Source of the DNA: CAVVAL01 sp963742725
GTDB taxonomy: Bacteria > Actinomycetota > Actinomycetes > Mycobacteriales > Cryptosporangiaceae
Direction of reading: 5' to 3'
Length of the DNA stretch: 64,000 nucleotides
Assembly: GCA_963742725.1 (NCBI GenBank)
Contig: CAVUMX010000004.1
Coordinates: 124,001 to 188,000, forward strand
The position numbers and the translations under genes are program-made. Shown here in pieces: positions 51,042 to 61,926 of this stretch (position 1 is the first letter of the stretch; each line of letters begins with the position of its first letter). The notes below the pieces were generated by a model. It made no database searches, was not told the origin of the DNA, and saw nothing but the letters and a program-made list of their open reading frames with translations.

Positions 51042-52355
51042 CTACAGCAGACCGGCGGCCTTCAGCTCCAGGTACGCGTCGGCCACCTTGGACGGGAAGA
51101 TGTCCGCCGGTTCGTCGACGACCTCCACGCCCCGCCGCCGCAGCGCCCCGATGATCTGGCGGCGCTCGCCCAGCGCCCGTTCGGCCGCCGCCGCCGCGTA
51201 CACCGCTTCCGTGTCACCGCGCCGCGACGCCATCTCCGCGACCGTCGGGTCGCCGACCGACGCCAGGATCACCGTGTGCCGGCTCGTGAGCTGCCCGAGG
51301 ACCGGCAGCAGCCCGTCGGCGAGCGCGGCCGGTTCCATCGCGGTGAACAGGACGACCAGGCACCGCTTCCGCTCGCGCCGCACGATCTCGGACACCATCT
51401 GCCCGAAGTTCGACTCGACGAGCCGGGCCTCCAGCGGCGCCATGGCCTGGACCAGCTCCGGCAGCACGCTGTTACGGCTGGCGCCCGACACCGATCCGCG
51501 CAGGGCCGTGTCCATGGCGATCATGTCGACCCGGTCACCGGCCTTGGCCGCGACGGCGGCGAGGAGCAGGCACGCGTCCAGGGCGGCGTCCAGGCGGGGG
51601 ATGTCGCCGACCCTGGCGGCGGACGTCCGGCCGGTGTCGATGACGCACACGAGCCGCCGGTCCCGTTCCGGACGCCAGGTCCGGACGACGACCGTGTTGC
51701 GCCGCGCCGTCGCCCGCCAGTCGATCGAGCGGACGTCGTCGCCGTCCACGTACTCGCGGAGCGCGTCGAACTCGGTGCCCTGGCCACGGCCCCGCACGGC
51801 GAGGGATCCGTCGAGCTGGCGCAGCCTCGACAGCTTCTCCGGCAGGAACCGCCGGGACGTGAACGGCGGCAGCGCGCGGATCGTCCACGGCGGGGTCAGG
51901 CGTTCGGCCTTGCGGCGCCAGGTCTGCCGGTACGCGAGGCCGAGCGGCCCGTACGACCGGATCGTCACCCGCGCGGCCGGCCGGTCGCCGCGCCTCGTCG
52001 GGCGGACGGTCGTCTCCAGCGCGCGGCGGTCACCGGCGGGGATCTTCGCGCGGTGCTCGTACGGCGTGGCGCCGGCGGACGGCACCCAGGCGTCCCGGAT
52101 CCGGGCCCGGAGCGTGCGCCGGCCGGTGTTCGTCACCAGCAGCGTGACGACGGCCGGTTCGCCGAGCCGGGTCTGGGTGGCGCCGCGCCGTTCCAGCTGT
52201 ACCGCACCGAGCTTGCCGGCGAGCAGCCAGTCCAGGCCGCACGCCCCGGCCAGTACCGCCGCAACGGCGACGCCGCCCAGCACCGGCTGGGGAACGAACG
52301 CCGGGAACGCGGCGCCGATCGCGCAGAGGAGGACGGCCCGCCCGGTGACGATCAC
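51042..52355 (-). CDS. DUF58 family protein
   Basis: The 437-residue protein starts with two hydrophobic helices (residues 5-45). A beta-rich region follows, then the DUF58 signature FDALREYVDGDDVRSIDWRA and a von Willebrand A-like domain (VIDTGRTSA, later VLFTAMEP). DUF58 proteins work with MoxR ATPases, probably in assembling or maturing envelope complexes. The gene lies 4 nt after moxR in the same transcript. The GTG start at 52355 gives the expected N terminus. Confidence 0.9.
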   Translation of the reverse strand: MIVTGRAVLLCAIGAAFPAFVPQPVLGGVAVAAVLAGACGLDWLLAGKLGAVQLERRGATQTRLGEPAVVTLLVTNTGRRTLRARIRDAWVPSAGATPYEHRAKIPAGDRRALETTVRPTRRGDRPAARVTIRSYGPLGLAYRQTWRRKAERLTPPWTIRALPPFTSRRFLPEKLSRLRQLDGSLAVRGRGQGTEFDALREYVDGDDVRSIDWRATARRNTVVVRTWRPERDRRLVCVIDTGRTSAARVGDIPRLDAALDACLLLAAVAAKAGDRVDMIAMDTALRGSVSGASRNSVLPELVQAMAPLEARLVESNFGQMVSEIVRRERKRCLVVLFTAMEPAALADGLLPVLGQLTSRHTVILASVGDPTVAEMASRRGDTEAVYAAAAAERALGERRQIIGALRRRGVEVVDEPADIFPSKVADAYLELKAAGLL

Positions 52356-52359
52356 GGGA

Positions 52360-53522
<1,163 letters not shown>

Positions 53523-53526
<4 letters not shown>

Positions 53527-54725
53527 TGCGGGCGTCCTTCCCCGTCGAGTCGGTGTAGGGCGGTCTCGACGTGGGTCGGGTCGAGGGTGTTCTCGACCAC
53601 GGTGTCGAGCAGGTCTGCGCCGGCCACGAGGCCCGCGTCGTCCGTCGGGGGTGGGCCGTAGAGGACGGCGTGCACCTGGTCGACAGGGTGGCCGCTGCGG
53701 TCCGCGACGGCCTCCACGACCGCACGGTAGTCCGGCTCGGGGCCGAGGCCGATGGCGGGGAGGAGCCGGGCGAGCGCGCCGGCGCGGAGGGCTTCGTAGG
53801 CCTCGGAGCTGGCTCGTGCGCGCCGGTAGAGCCGTGCGCGGCCTTCGGCGGTCTCGGCCGAGCGGACGACTACGGGCAGCGGCTCGCTGACCGGCGGTCC
53901 GAGGCGACGTCCGCGCGAGAGCGCCGCCAGTACGGCGGCCAGGATCAGCAGGAGCTCGGTCACAGGGACCCACGGGGGGAGGATTTCGCTGAGCTGGACA
54001 GGACGGCCGGCCGTGGGCTCGGGCGCGGACGGGATCAGCCACAGCACCCGGTCGTGCTCGTTGAGGAGGCCGATGGCGAGAGCGGCGTTCCCCTCCTCGT
54101 CGAGGCGGTCGTTGACGAGCGGGTCGGCGGCGCCCAGCAGGATCACCTCGGCGTTGCCGGTGTCGGTGCGGACCAGGCTGCCGCCGTAGCAGACCGTCGC
54201 CTTGCCGTTGCCGTTGTCGACGGCGAAGTGCTGGAGCCCGACCTCCGCCGGCCCCGCCGACGCGGCTTCGGGCAGGTCACAGCCGGGGCTCCGCACCTCG
54301 GCCTGGAACTCCTCGGCGTCTACCTCGACGCCGAGGCCCAGCTCCTGGGTGGTGAACATGTCGGGCTCGACCAGGACGACACGCACGGTGTCGGGCAGGC
54401 CGGCGAGCCGTTCGATCGTGTCGGTGCTGAGCAGCGCAGGGAACGGTACGAACAGGGTGACGTCGCCCTGCCCGGCGACGCCCAGCGCCGAAGTCACGTT
54501 GTCGACCTCGTCCACCTGGACATCGCGGTCGCGCAGCAGTGTGGCCAGCGCGCGGCCGCCGTCGGGCGTCGGCGCGTCCGGATCGAGGAAGCCCTGCTCG
54601 GACTGGTCGCTGGCCAGCGCGGCGATCGCGGTGACCACCACGACGGCGAGCCCGACGGCGACCCACAGCCGGACCGCGCGCCACACGCTGGCAGGCCTCG
54701 GGGGACTCGTGGCCGGGGCCGTCAT
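53523..54725 (-). CDS. DUF4350 domain protein
   Basis: The 400-residue protein has a helix at about residues 18-38 (WVAVGLAVVVVTAIAALAS). An external or cytosolic DUF4350 domain follows (DAPTPDGGRALATLLRDRDV, then VTLFVPFPALLSTDTIERLA), and a second helix around residue 255 (VTELLLILAAVLAALSRG) before a C-terminal helical domain. ATG 54725 overlaps the DUF4129 stop by 4 nt. It is an invariant neighbour of moxR and DUF58 in actinobacteria. The function is unknown, likely the same envelope process. Confidence 0.88.
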
Positions 54726-55411
54726 GACGTTCCCTGCCCAGGGCTGTCGGGCTGCGCCCACGTGGCGTTCGCGGCGCCCACCAGTTCCTCACCCTGTCCC
54801 GGACGGGCGGCGGCGACCTTGGCGTCGACCGCGCGCAGGGCGGCGTCGTCGCCGTCGGTGGCCTCGCGCCGCCCGTACCAGATCGAACCGAACAGGTCGG
54901 CGGCCTTGTGCAGGTCGGCGGACACCGCCGGCAGGACATGGCCCGCCTCGGTGGCGACCTCGCGTGCGGTGCGTCCGAGTCGGTTGTCCAGCAGGCCACG
55001 GTCTGTGAGGTTGCGGACGATCGCCCGCAGCCGTTCCCGCACCGCCTCCGCGTACCGGCCGTCGGCGGCGAACGCGTCGGCGAGCTTGCGGTGCTCGTCC
55101 TCGCTGGCCGTGGGTTCGAGGTTTGCCGTGCTCGCCGCGCTCCGCTTGGTGGCGGCCGGCGGGCCGTACCAGATGAGGACGGCCACGATCAGCACGACGA
55201 GCAGGCCGACGAGGAGAGCGATGCCGAGCGCGCCGCCCGAGGAGGTGCCGCCGATCTGGTTCAGCAGCTCGCCGACGCGGTCGAGGAACCAGTCGAGCGC
55301 CCGCTCGAAGGGGGACGGCTCGTACTCCTGGTAGATCTGCTTCGACAGCTCCCGCTCGGCTTCCTCCCGCGCGTCGTCGCGTGGGACCGGTTCGAGATAG
55401 ATCGTCCGCAC
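54722..55411 (-). CDS. DUF4129 domain protein
   Basis: The 229-residue protein has an N-terminal acidic region, one helix at about residues 60-84 (ALGIALLVGLLVVLIVAVLIWYG), and a C-terminal cytosolic DUF4129 domain with YAEAVRERLRAIVRNLTDRG and LGRTAREVA. The domain resembles the C-terminal part of some transglutaminase-like membrane proteins. Its GTG start directly abuts the upstream stop. It is the second gene of the operon that continues with DUF4350, moxR and DUF58. Confidence 0.88.
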   Translation of the reverse strand: MRTIYLEPVPRDDAREEAERELSKQIYQEYEPSPFERALDWFLDRVGELLNQIGGTSSGGALGIALLVGLLVVLIVAVLIWYGPPAATKRSAASTANLEPTASEDEHRKLADAFAADGRYAEAVRERLRAIVRNLTDRGLLDNRLGRTAREVATEAGHVLPAVSADLHKAADLFGSIWYGRREATDGDDAALRAVDAKVAAARPGQGEELVGAANATWAQPDSPGQGTS

Positions 55412-56368
55412 TCAGACCACCCCTCGGCGCAGCCGCTGCCCGAGGTCGATGTCGAAGCCCTCGGCGCGCATCCGGCGGTCGGTGTAGAGCAGCCCGTCGA
55501 CGCAGCCGAGGAACGGTATGGCGACGATGCCGGCGATGGCCGCGCCGAGCGCGGCGAGGAAGACCGCCAGCAGGATCTCGCCCGCACCGGGTGCCTGGGT
55601 CGGGTTCCTCGTCAGGATGTACTGGGCCGCGATGCTGAGCGGGAGGGCGAGGATGCTCTGCCAGATCCAGGCGACGAACACCGCCAGCAGCCGGATGCCG
55701 AGGATCCGGAGGTAGGGGACGAAACCGGTGAACGTGAGGTCCCAGCCGCGCTTGATCCCCCGGAACACGCCGGTGCGCTCCAGCATCATGGCGGGGACCG
55801 CGAGGGCGAACATCGAGGCGACCGGCCATCTCCCGACGTAGAAGAACAGCGTGCCGACCGCTGTCGCCAGGCCGATGACCAGGGAAAGCCCGATCAACTG
55901 CCACAGTTTCGGACGGACCTCGGCCCACACCTTGCCCGCCGTGACCCGCTGCCCGAGCGCCGCCGCACCCACCACCACGGCGTTCATGCCCGCCACCACC
56001 CCGGCGCAGACGCCCGTGATGACGGCGGTCACCGCGGCCGCGGCGAGGACCGCGAGCAGACCCACGAACGGGTTCGTACTGCTGGACCGGGTGTCGAACA
56101 TCGAGAACGAGAAGTCCTGCGACACGAACTGGATCGGGACCGTGAGCAGTAACTGGACCGTCATCACCACGGCCGCCAGCCCGATGGTCGGGCCGGGGTA
56201 GAGCCGCAGCAGCGACACAGCCCCGTCGAGGATCTCGCCCAATGCCAACGGACGGGTCGGAACCGGGCCGGATCGGACCGGTTCGGGCGGCGGGGAGGGA
56301 GATGCGGACGAGAACGCGAACACGCTCTGGTCGGCGGTCTGCGTCGTCACCGTCGGCTTGGACTCCAT
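55412..56368 (-). CDS. Glycerophosphodiesterase-membrane-domain-like protein
   Basis: The 318-residue protein has a Pro/Ser-rich N terminus followed by about six hydrophobic helices. The motif RPLALGEILDGAVSLLRLYPG at about residue 43 and the later MLERTGVFRGIKRGWDLT are typical of the integral membrane family found in front of DUF4129 genes in actinobacteria. ATG 56368 was chosen. It is the first gene of the minus-strand operon and is divergent from mtrA across 130 nt. Its function is unknown. Confidence 0.78.
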   Translation of the reverse strand: MESKPTVTTQTADQSVFAFSSASPSPPPEPVRSGPVPTRPLALGEILDGAVSLLRLYPGPTIGLAAVVMTVQLLLTVPIQFVSQDFSFSMFDTRSSSTNPFVGLLAVLAAAAVTAVITGVCAGVVAGMNAVVVGAAALGQRVTAGKVWAEVRPKLWQLIGLSLVIGLATAVGTLFFYVGRWPVASMFALAVPAMMLERTGVFRGIKRGWDLTFTGFVPYLRILGIRLLAVFVAWIWQSILALPLSIAAQYILTRNPTQAPGAGEILLAVFLAALGAAIAGIVAIPFLGCVDGLLYTDRRMRAEGFDIDLGQRLRRGVV

Positions 56369-56498
56369 CACTCGGCTAGGGCTGCTCGTCGTCACATCGT
56401 GCCATGACGCTTCCAGTTCCTTCCTGGCGCCGTGGGAATCAGCGGCGATTACGGCGTCGTCGGCACGCGGAGGCGCGGTGAGGTGCCACGATGGGGGG

Positions 56499-57188
56499 AT
56501 GAGAGCACGTGTACTGGTGGTCGACGACGATCCAGCGCTGGCCGAGATGCTCGGCATCGTCCTGCGCAGCGAGGGCTTCGCGCCGTCCTTCGTCGCGGAT
56601 GGTGAGAGAGCCCTGGCGGCGTTCCGGGAAACCCGGCCGGACATGGTGCTCCTGGACCTGATGCTGCCCGGGATGAGCGGGATCGACGTGTGCCGCGCCA
56701 TCCGGGTCGAGTCCGGGGTTCCGATCGTCATGCTGACGGCGAAGAGCGACACGGTCGACGTGGTGCTCGGCCTGGAGTCGGGGGCCGACGACTACGTCGT
56801 GAAGCCGTTCAAGCCGAAGGAGCTGGTCGCGCGCATGCGGGCGCGGCTGCGGCGCAGCGAGGACACCGTCCCGGAGACGCTGACGCTCGGCCCGTCCGAC
56901 GCGCAGATCTCGATCGACGTACCCGGGCACGCCGTGACCCGGGACGGCACGCCGATCGCGCTGACGCCGCTGGAGTTCGACCTGCTGGTCGCGCTGGCCC
57001 GCAAGCCCCGGCAGGTGTTCACCCGCGAGGTGCTGCTGGAGCAGGTGTGGGGCTACCGGCACGCCGCGGACACGCGGCTCGTTAATGTCCATGTACAGCG
57101 GCTCAGAGCGAAGGTCGAGCGCGACCCGGAGCGTCCGGAGGTCGTGTTGACCGTTCGTGGCGTCGGCTACAAGGCCGGGACGCCGTAG
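56499..57188 (+). CDS. mtrA: Response regulator MtrA
   Basis: The 229-residue OmpR-family regulator has a receiver domain (residues 3-118) with VLVVDDDPALAEML, the phospho-acceptor Asp53 in VLLDLMLPGM, and the lysine in DDYVVKPFKP. A winged-helix DNA-binding domain (residues 135-228) has ALTPLEFDLLVALARKP and NVHVQRLRAKVE. It is phosphorylated by MtrB and controls cell-wall, division and replication genes in actinobacteria. ATG 56499 follows GATGGGG. It is directly upstream of mtrB with 8 nt between them. Confidence 0.95.
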   Translation: MRARVLVVDDDPALAEMLGIVLRSEGFAPSFVADGERALAAFRETRPDMVLLDLMLPGMSGIDVCRAIRVESGVPIVMLTAKSDTVDVVLGLESGADDYVVKPFKPKELVARMRARLRRSEDTVPETLTLGPSDAQISIDVPGHAVTRDGTPIALTPLEFDLLVALARKPRQVFTREVLLEQVWGYRHAADTRLVNVHVQRLRAKVERDPERPEVVLTVRGVGYKAGTP

Positions 57189-57196
57189 GAGAGGCA

Positions 57197-58897
57197 GTGC
57201 CCCAGAACGTGCCCCGTTGGCTGCGGCGGATGCAGCGCCTGTTCCGGCCGTACGGCCAGCGGGTGGTCGACATCGCCGGTGCGTGGGCTGCCCGGCCCCT
57301 GCTGACATGGCGGCGGTCGCTGCAGTTCCGCGTCGTCGTCACGACCCTGCTCGTCTCGGCGACCGTCGTCGTCGCGCTCGGGCTGGTGCTGGTCGACCGG
57401 ATCGCCGACGGGCTCGTCGACACCAAGCGCGAGCAGGCCGTCGACGAGGCCGAGTACGGCCAGAGCTACGCGCTCGCCCAGTTGCAGAGCCTCGGCGGCG
57501 TGTCCGACCCGGACCTCGCCGACAGCCTGCGCCGCGTCGTCGCGAACCTGTCCGCGCGTGGCGCCAAGGCCGGCCGGTTCGCGGTCGCGATCCGCACGGA
57601 CACCGAGACGAACACGAACAGCCGCCTCTCGCCGCTGTACGTGGCGCCGGTCGAGCAGGACGACGTCGTGATCCCGGCGCGGCTGGCCGCCCTGCTGGAG
57701 GACCGGAACCTGCTCGCGTACCAGTTCGTCCGCACGTCGATGGGGGACGGTTCGGCGCGCCCGTTCCTGGTCGTCGGCGCCCCCGTCGAGACCCGCGCGG
57801 GCCGGTTCGAGCTGTACTACCTCTTCCCGCTGGACGACGAGGTCACGACCGTCGACCTGGTGCGGAACACGCTGATCGCGATCGGCGCCCTGCTGCTGTT
57901 CCTGCTGGCCGCGATCGTCGCCATCCTCACGCGGCAGGTCGTGACCCCGGTCCGGATGGCGGCCCGCACCGCGGAACGGCTCTCCGCCGGGTTGCTGGAG
58001 GAACGGATGTCGGTGCGCGGCGAGGACGACCTCGCCAGGCTGGCGCACTCGTTCAACCAGATGGCGGCGAACCTGCAACGGCAGATCGTCCAGCTGGAGG
58101 ACCTGTCCCGGCTGCAACGGCGCTTCACCTCTGACGTCTCCCACGAACTGCGCACCCCGCTGACCACGGTCCGGATGGCGGCGGACGTCCTGCACAGCTC
58201 GCGCGGCGACTTCTCGCCGGCAGTGGCCCGCAGCGCCGAGCTGCTCCAGACCGAGGTCGACCGGTTCGAGACGCTGCTGACCGACCTGCTGGAGATCAGC
58301 CGGTACGACGGCGGGTTCGCCGTGCTGGAACCCGAGGTGACGGACGTCCGCGTGCTGGTGCGCCACGTCGTCGCCGGCCTGGAGCCGCTGGCCGGGCGGG
58401 TCGGGGTCGAACTGGCGACCGACCTGCCCGACGAGCCGATCGTCGCCGAGGTCGATTCGCGGCGGGTGGAGCGGATCCTGCGGAACCTCGTGGGCAACGC
58501 CGTCGAGCACGGCGAGGGCAAGCCCGTCTGCGTGACGCTCGCCAGCAGCGAGGACGCCGTCGCGGTGACCGTCCGTGACCACGGGGTGGGCCTCAAACCT
58601 GGCGAGGCGCAGGTCGTGTTCAACCGCTTCTGGCGCGCCGACCCGTCCCGCGCGCGGCAGACCGGCGGAACGGGACTGGGCCTCTCGATCAGCCTTGAGG
58701 ACGCCCGTCTGCACGGCGGATGGCTCCAGGCCTGGGGCGAGCCGGGCCGTGGCGCGCAGTTCCGGCTCACCCTGCCCGCCCGGGTCGGCGGCCGGTTCAC
58801 GACCGCACCACTGCCCCTGGAGCCGCCCGAGGCGGTGTCGGAGGCGTACGGCGAGCACTTCGACGGCAGCGCGTTGGTGGTGGACGACCGTGCGTAG
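57197..58897 (+). CDS. mtrB: Sensor histidine kinase MtrB
   Basis: The 566-residue kinase has a first helix at about residues 47-68 (VVVTTLLVSATVVVALGLVLV), an external sensor domain of about 150 residues, and a second helix at about 228-252. A HAMP domain comes next, then the dimerisation domain with His316 in TSDVSHELRTPLTTV and an ATP-binding domain (NLVGNAVEHGEG, DHGVGL, TGGTGLGLSI). It phosphorylates MtrA. The GTG follows AGGAGAGG. It overlaps lpqB by 8 nt, as in mycobacteria. Confidence 0.95.
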   Translation: MPQNVPRWLRRMQRLFRPYGQRVVDIAGAWAARPLLTWRRSLQFRVVVTTLLVSATVVVALGLVLVDRIADGLVDTKREQAVDEAEYGQSYALAQLQSLGGVSDPDLADSLRRVVANLSARGAKAGRFAVAIRTDTETNTNSRLSPLYVAPVEQDDVVIPARLAALLEDRNLLAYQFVRTSMGDGSARPFLVVGAPVETRAGRFELYYLFPLDDEVTTVDLVRNTLIAIGALLLFLLAAIVAILTRQVVTPVRMAARTAERLSAGLLEERMSVRGEDDLARLAHSFNQMAANLQRQIVQLEDLSRLQRRFTSDVSHELRTPLTTVRMAADVLHSSRGDFSPAVARSAELLQTEVDRFETLLTDLLEISRYDGGFAVLEPEVTDVRVLVRHVVAGLEPLAGRVGVELATDLPDEPIVAEVDSRRVERILRNLVGNAVEHGEGKPVCVTLASSEDAVAVTVRDHGVGLKPGEAQVVFNRFWRADPSRARQTGGTGLGLSISLEDARLHGGWLQAWGEPGRGAQFRLTLPARVGGRFTTAPLPLEPPEAVSEAYGEHFDGSALVVDDRA

Positions 58898-60635
58898 GGC
58901 CGTGATCGCCCTGGTTATGGCGGTGGGTGTGCTGGCCGGGTGCAGCGGCGTGCCGGACAGCGGCGACCCGGTCGTCGTCCCGAACCGGAAGTTGGAGCAG
59001 TTCGACGTGAACGTCGACGCCGAACTGGTCGGGCCCCGCTCGGGTGACGGCCCGCTCGACGTGATGGAGCTGCTGCTGAACGCCGCCCGCACGACGCAGA
59101 GCCGCGACCGGATCGGCGAGAAGTTCCTGACCCCCCGCGCGGAGGACGCGTGGAAGCGCCTGCCCGCCGACGCCCGCCTGTTCAACCCGGGCACGCTCAA
59201 GATCGTGTCGGAGACCGCCACGAACGCCGTCGTCGAGGTGCCGGGCACGGTCACCGGGATCGTCAGCGAGTTCGGCATCCACCGCGCGCTGAACCAGAAG
59301 GAGACCTACAAGGTCAGCATGGTCAACCGGGGCGGCTGGCGGATCGACAGCGGCCTCCCGGGCGTGCTCGTCCGGGACAAGGAGTTCAGCGACGCGTTCC
59401 GCAAGGTGCCGCTGTACTTCGCCGGCTTCAATACCGAGGGCGCCGACGTCCTCGTCCCCGAACTGCGGTTCATGGACGCGTCGATCGCCGGCGTGACGCT
59501 CCTGACGCCCGTCGTGCGAGCGTTGCTGCGCGGCCCGTCGCCGTGGCTGAGCCCGGTCACCCGCAACCCGCTGCCGGCGAACACCACGCTCCGTAGCAAC
59601 GTGACCCTCCAGGACGTCAACAACGACATCGTCGTGGACCTCTCGTCAGACGTGGAATCGGCCCGGCCCGAAGACCTCAAGGCGTTCGCCGCGCAGGTCG
59701 CGTGGTCGCTTCGCGGCTATTTCGAACGGGACGTCCGGCTCCAGGTGAACGGCGAATCGCTCGCCGTTCCCGGTGTCGACGCGATCCAGGGCCCGGAGCA
59801 CTGGGAGCGGTACAACGCGGCGGTGGGGCCTTCGCAGCCGCTGTACTACGTCCGTGGCGGGGCGCTGGTGCGCTTCGGCGAGCGCGAGAACAGCGCGGAG
59901 GAGCTGCCCGGCGGCGACATGGCGAAGAGCGGCGTGATCTCCGCGGCGATATCCACCGACGACACCGGGGTCGCGCTCGTCCGGCAGGAGACCGGCAACC
60001 GGCAGACGCTGTGGATCGGCACCGGCCAGAACGTCGTCCGGGCCGTCACCGGCCGGTCGATATCCCGCCCTACCTGGGGATATGGGCACGATGCGGTGCT
60101 CGCCGTCGTCGACGGTCAGCTCTACCGGATCGACCAGAACCCGGCCGCCAGGAAGGTGACGGTGAGGGCGCCGGCGCCGATCGGGCCGATCCGCTCGATC
60201 CGGCTCTCGCCCGAGGGCGCCAGGCTCGCGCTGGTCGCCGGCAACGGGGCACAGGCCAAGGTGTACGTCGGGCTGTTGCAGCCGCAGACCGGCGACGGGG
60301 GAGGCCCCGTGCTCCGCGACCTGCGCCAGGTGACCGTGCCGATCGCCTCGGTCCAGGACGTCGGCTGGAGCGAGGACACGCCCGTGACCGTCGCCGTGGC
60401 GGGGCAGGGCGCCGGCGGGCTGGCGCTGGTCCGCAAGGCCAACATCGACGGCGGCGAGGCGCCGGAGACGAACTGGTCCGGGCTGAAGGCCGCGCCGGTG
60501 CTGCTCGCGACCTCGCACAGGGTGGGGACGATCCCGTTCGTCGAATCAGGAGGCGGCCTGTACCAGGGCGGGCTCCGCACCTGGACCCTCCAATCCGACA
60601 TAGCGGACGCCCGTTCCCCGTTCTACCCGGGTTAG
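58890..60635 (+). CDS. lpqB: Lipoprotein LpqB
   Basis: The 581-residue precursor has a signal sequence with lipobox VLAGCSGVP and so is lipidated and external. A GerMN domain at about residues 180-320 includes TPVVRALLRGPSPWLSPV. The C-terminal half is beta-propeller-like. In mycobacteria LpqB binds the MtrB sensor domain and modulates signalling. The GTG start overlaps the mtrB stop by 8 nt. There is no unusual feature. Confidence 0.93.
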   Translation: MRRAVIALVMAVGVLAGCSGVPDSGDPVVVPNRKLEQFDVNVDAELVGPRSGDGPLDVMELLLNAARTTQSRDRIGEKFLTPRAEDAWKRLPADARLFNPGTLKIVSETATNAVVEVPGTVTGIVSEFGIHRALNQKETYKVSMVNRGGWRIDSGLPGVLVRDKEFSDAFRKVPLYFAGFNTEGADVLVPELRFMDASIAGVTLLTPVVRALLRGPSPWLSPVTRNPLPANTTLRSNVTLQDVNNDIVVDLSSDVESARPEDLKAFAAQVAWSLRGYFERDVRLQVNGESLAVPGVDAIQGPEHWERYNAAVGPSQPLYYVRGGALVRFGERENSAEELPGGDMAKSGVISAAISTDDTGVALVRQETGNRQTLWIGTGQNVVRAVTGRSISRPTWGYGHDAVLAVVDGQLYRIDQNPAARKVTVRAPAPIGPIRSIRLSPEGARLALVAGNGAQAKVYVGLLQPQTGDGGGPVLRDLRQVTVPIASVQDVGWSEDTPVTVAVAGQGAGGLALVRKANIDGGEAPETNWSGLKAAPVLLATSHRVGTIPFVESGGGLYQGGLRTWTLQSDIADARSPFYPG

Positions 60636-60675
60636 TTCTTCGCTCCGCTAGCACAACTGGCCGTCCCGGCCGGAC

Positions 60676-60703
60676 TTGTCCACAGTGGCGTTTTCTATCC
60701 ACA
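60676..60703 (+). promoter_or_regulatory. Two DnaA-box-like 9-mers between lpqB and comF
   Basis: TTGTCCACA (60676-60684) matches the GC-rich actinobacterial DnaA box, and CTATCCACA (60695-60703) differs slightly. They are in the same orientation, 10 nt apart. Two sites are too few for an origin; DnaA-linked control of comF or titration are possibilities. Confidence 0.35.
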
Positions 60704-60754
60704 GATACCGTGCGCTGGCTGGGTTTCCCGGCCACCCGATCCCACGCTGGACGG

Positions 60755-61615
60755 GTGACTGGACTTCTTCGCGACCTTCTCGACCTCGTCCTGCCCACTC
60801 TGTGCGTCGTGTGTGGAACCTCCGGCGGGGCGCTGTGCCGGGTGTGCACGACGACGCTGGACGGGCCCGCGCACCGGGTCATGCCCGCGCCGGCCGGGAT
60901 CCCTCTGTGCTGGGCCGGCGGTGCGTACGACGGTGCGGTGCGAGCCGCGATCCTGGCCTACAAGGAGCGCGGCGCCCGCACGCTCGTGGGCCCGCTCGGG
61001 ACCCTCCTGGCCCGCGCCGCCCTGGCCGGCATCACGGCGGGTTCCAGCGCCGGCATCGTGGCCGGTCAGCCTGGCGGGACCGCAGGCAGCCGGACCCGCT
61101 CGGGTGCTGTCGGGGCCGGCGTCGGGCCTAGGCCTGGCGACCCGGCCGGCGGTGGCGGCGTTGGCGGTCTCGCTACGGCGGCCGGAGCGAGCGGTCGGCG
61201 GGTGGTGCTCGTGCCGGTGCCGACCGCGCCGGCCGCGATCCGGGCGCGGGGTGGTGACCACGCGCGGGGTTTGGCGGTCGCGGCGGCGCGGGAGCTGCGC
61301 CGGCGTGGGATGGAGGTCAGAGTGGCATCGCTGCTGGCCGTCCGTGGCCGGCGGCAGGATTCGGTCGGGCTGGACGCCGCGGCCCGCCGCGCGAACGTGG
61401 CCGGCGCGTTCCAGCTCCGCGGCCGGATGAGTGGGCGTGGCGGTGGGCCCGGTGCGGGCGATCGTCCGGCGGGTGACCTGGTCCTTGTGGACGACCTCGT
61501 GACGACCGGTGCCACGCTCGCCGAGGCGGCCCGCGTACTGGCCGCCGCCCGGGTGCCGGTGCTGTGCGCGGCGGCCGTGGCGGCGACGGAACGCCGCGGG
61601 ACGGCCGTCCGCTGA
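60755..61615 (+). CDS. ComF family phosphoribosyltransferase-like protein
   Basis: The 286-residue protein has an N-terminal zinc-finger-like pair (CVVC and CRVC) at about residues 14-32, a linker, and a C-terminal PRTase domain with the PRPP loop LVLVDDLVTTGATLAEA. ComF proteins act in DNA uptake in transformable bacteria; in actinobacteria the role is not established. A glycine-, alanine- and serine-rich insertion of about 45 residues (roughly residues 90-145) separates the two parts and is probably a disordered loop. The GTG at 60755 was chosen with no strong ribosome binding site. Confidence 0.87.
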   Translation: MTGLLRDLLDLVLPTLCVVCGTSGGALCRVCTTTLDGPAHRVMPAPAGIPLCWAGGAYDGAVRAAILAYKERGARTLVGPLGTLLARAALAGITAGSSAGIVAGQPGGTAGSRTRSGAVGAGVGPRPGDPAGGGGVGGLATAAGASGRRVVLVPVPTAPAAIRARGGDHARGLAVAAARELRRRGMEVRVASLLAVRGRRQDSVGLDAAARRANVAGAFQLRGRMSGRGGGPGAGDRPAGDLVLVDDLVTTGATLAEAARVLAAARVPVLCAAAVAATERRGTAVR

Positions 61616-61926
61616 TGCGCTTGTCGACATGGGTGCGTTGGTCACGGAGAGTCCCGATCGTGTCGCCACGCCGAAGGCGTAACCGGGCACTAATCCGGTG
61701 GTTACATCGTTGACCTGGATGAACATCCAAGGCGTGCGGTCGACGTGAATTTCGACCGCCGCGAGGGGTGACGGAACGCGCGCGACGGGTTAGCGTCGTG
61801 TTCCACGGAAGTTCCCGCTGGGGAGGGGAGGCAGTCGCTAACCGGCCGCCCCGGACCGCTGGCCGGTCGTCGTCACCGGGCGGGAAACCGCTCTGGTGCC
61901 ACCATCGCAATTGCGTGGAGGTACGC
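61616..61926 (+). promoter_or_regulatory. 311-nt leader region upstream of hpf
   Basis: No gene is supported here. GTTAGCG (61780-61786) and CGCTAAC (61844-61850) form an inverted repeat. The region is moderately less GC-rich than its neighbours and includes GGAGG at 61917-61921 as ribosome binding site for hpf. A long leader or stress-regulated promoter is likely, but I cannot assign boxes. Confidence 0.35.

Noticed and set aside
60676..60703. Replication origin
   Set aside because: Only two DnaA-box-like sites, no AT-rich unwinding region, and no dnaA or dnaN nearby.
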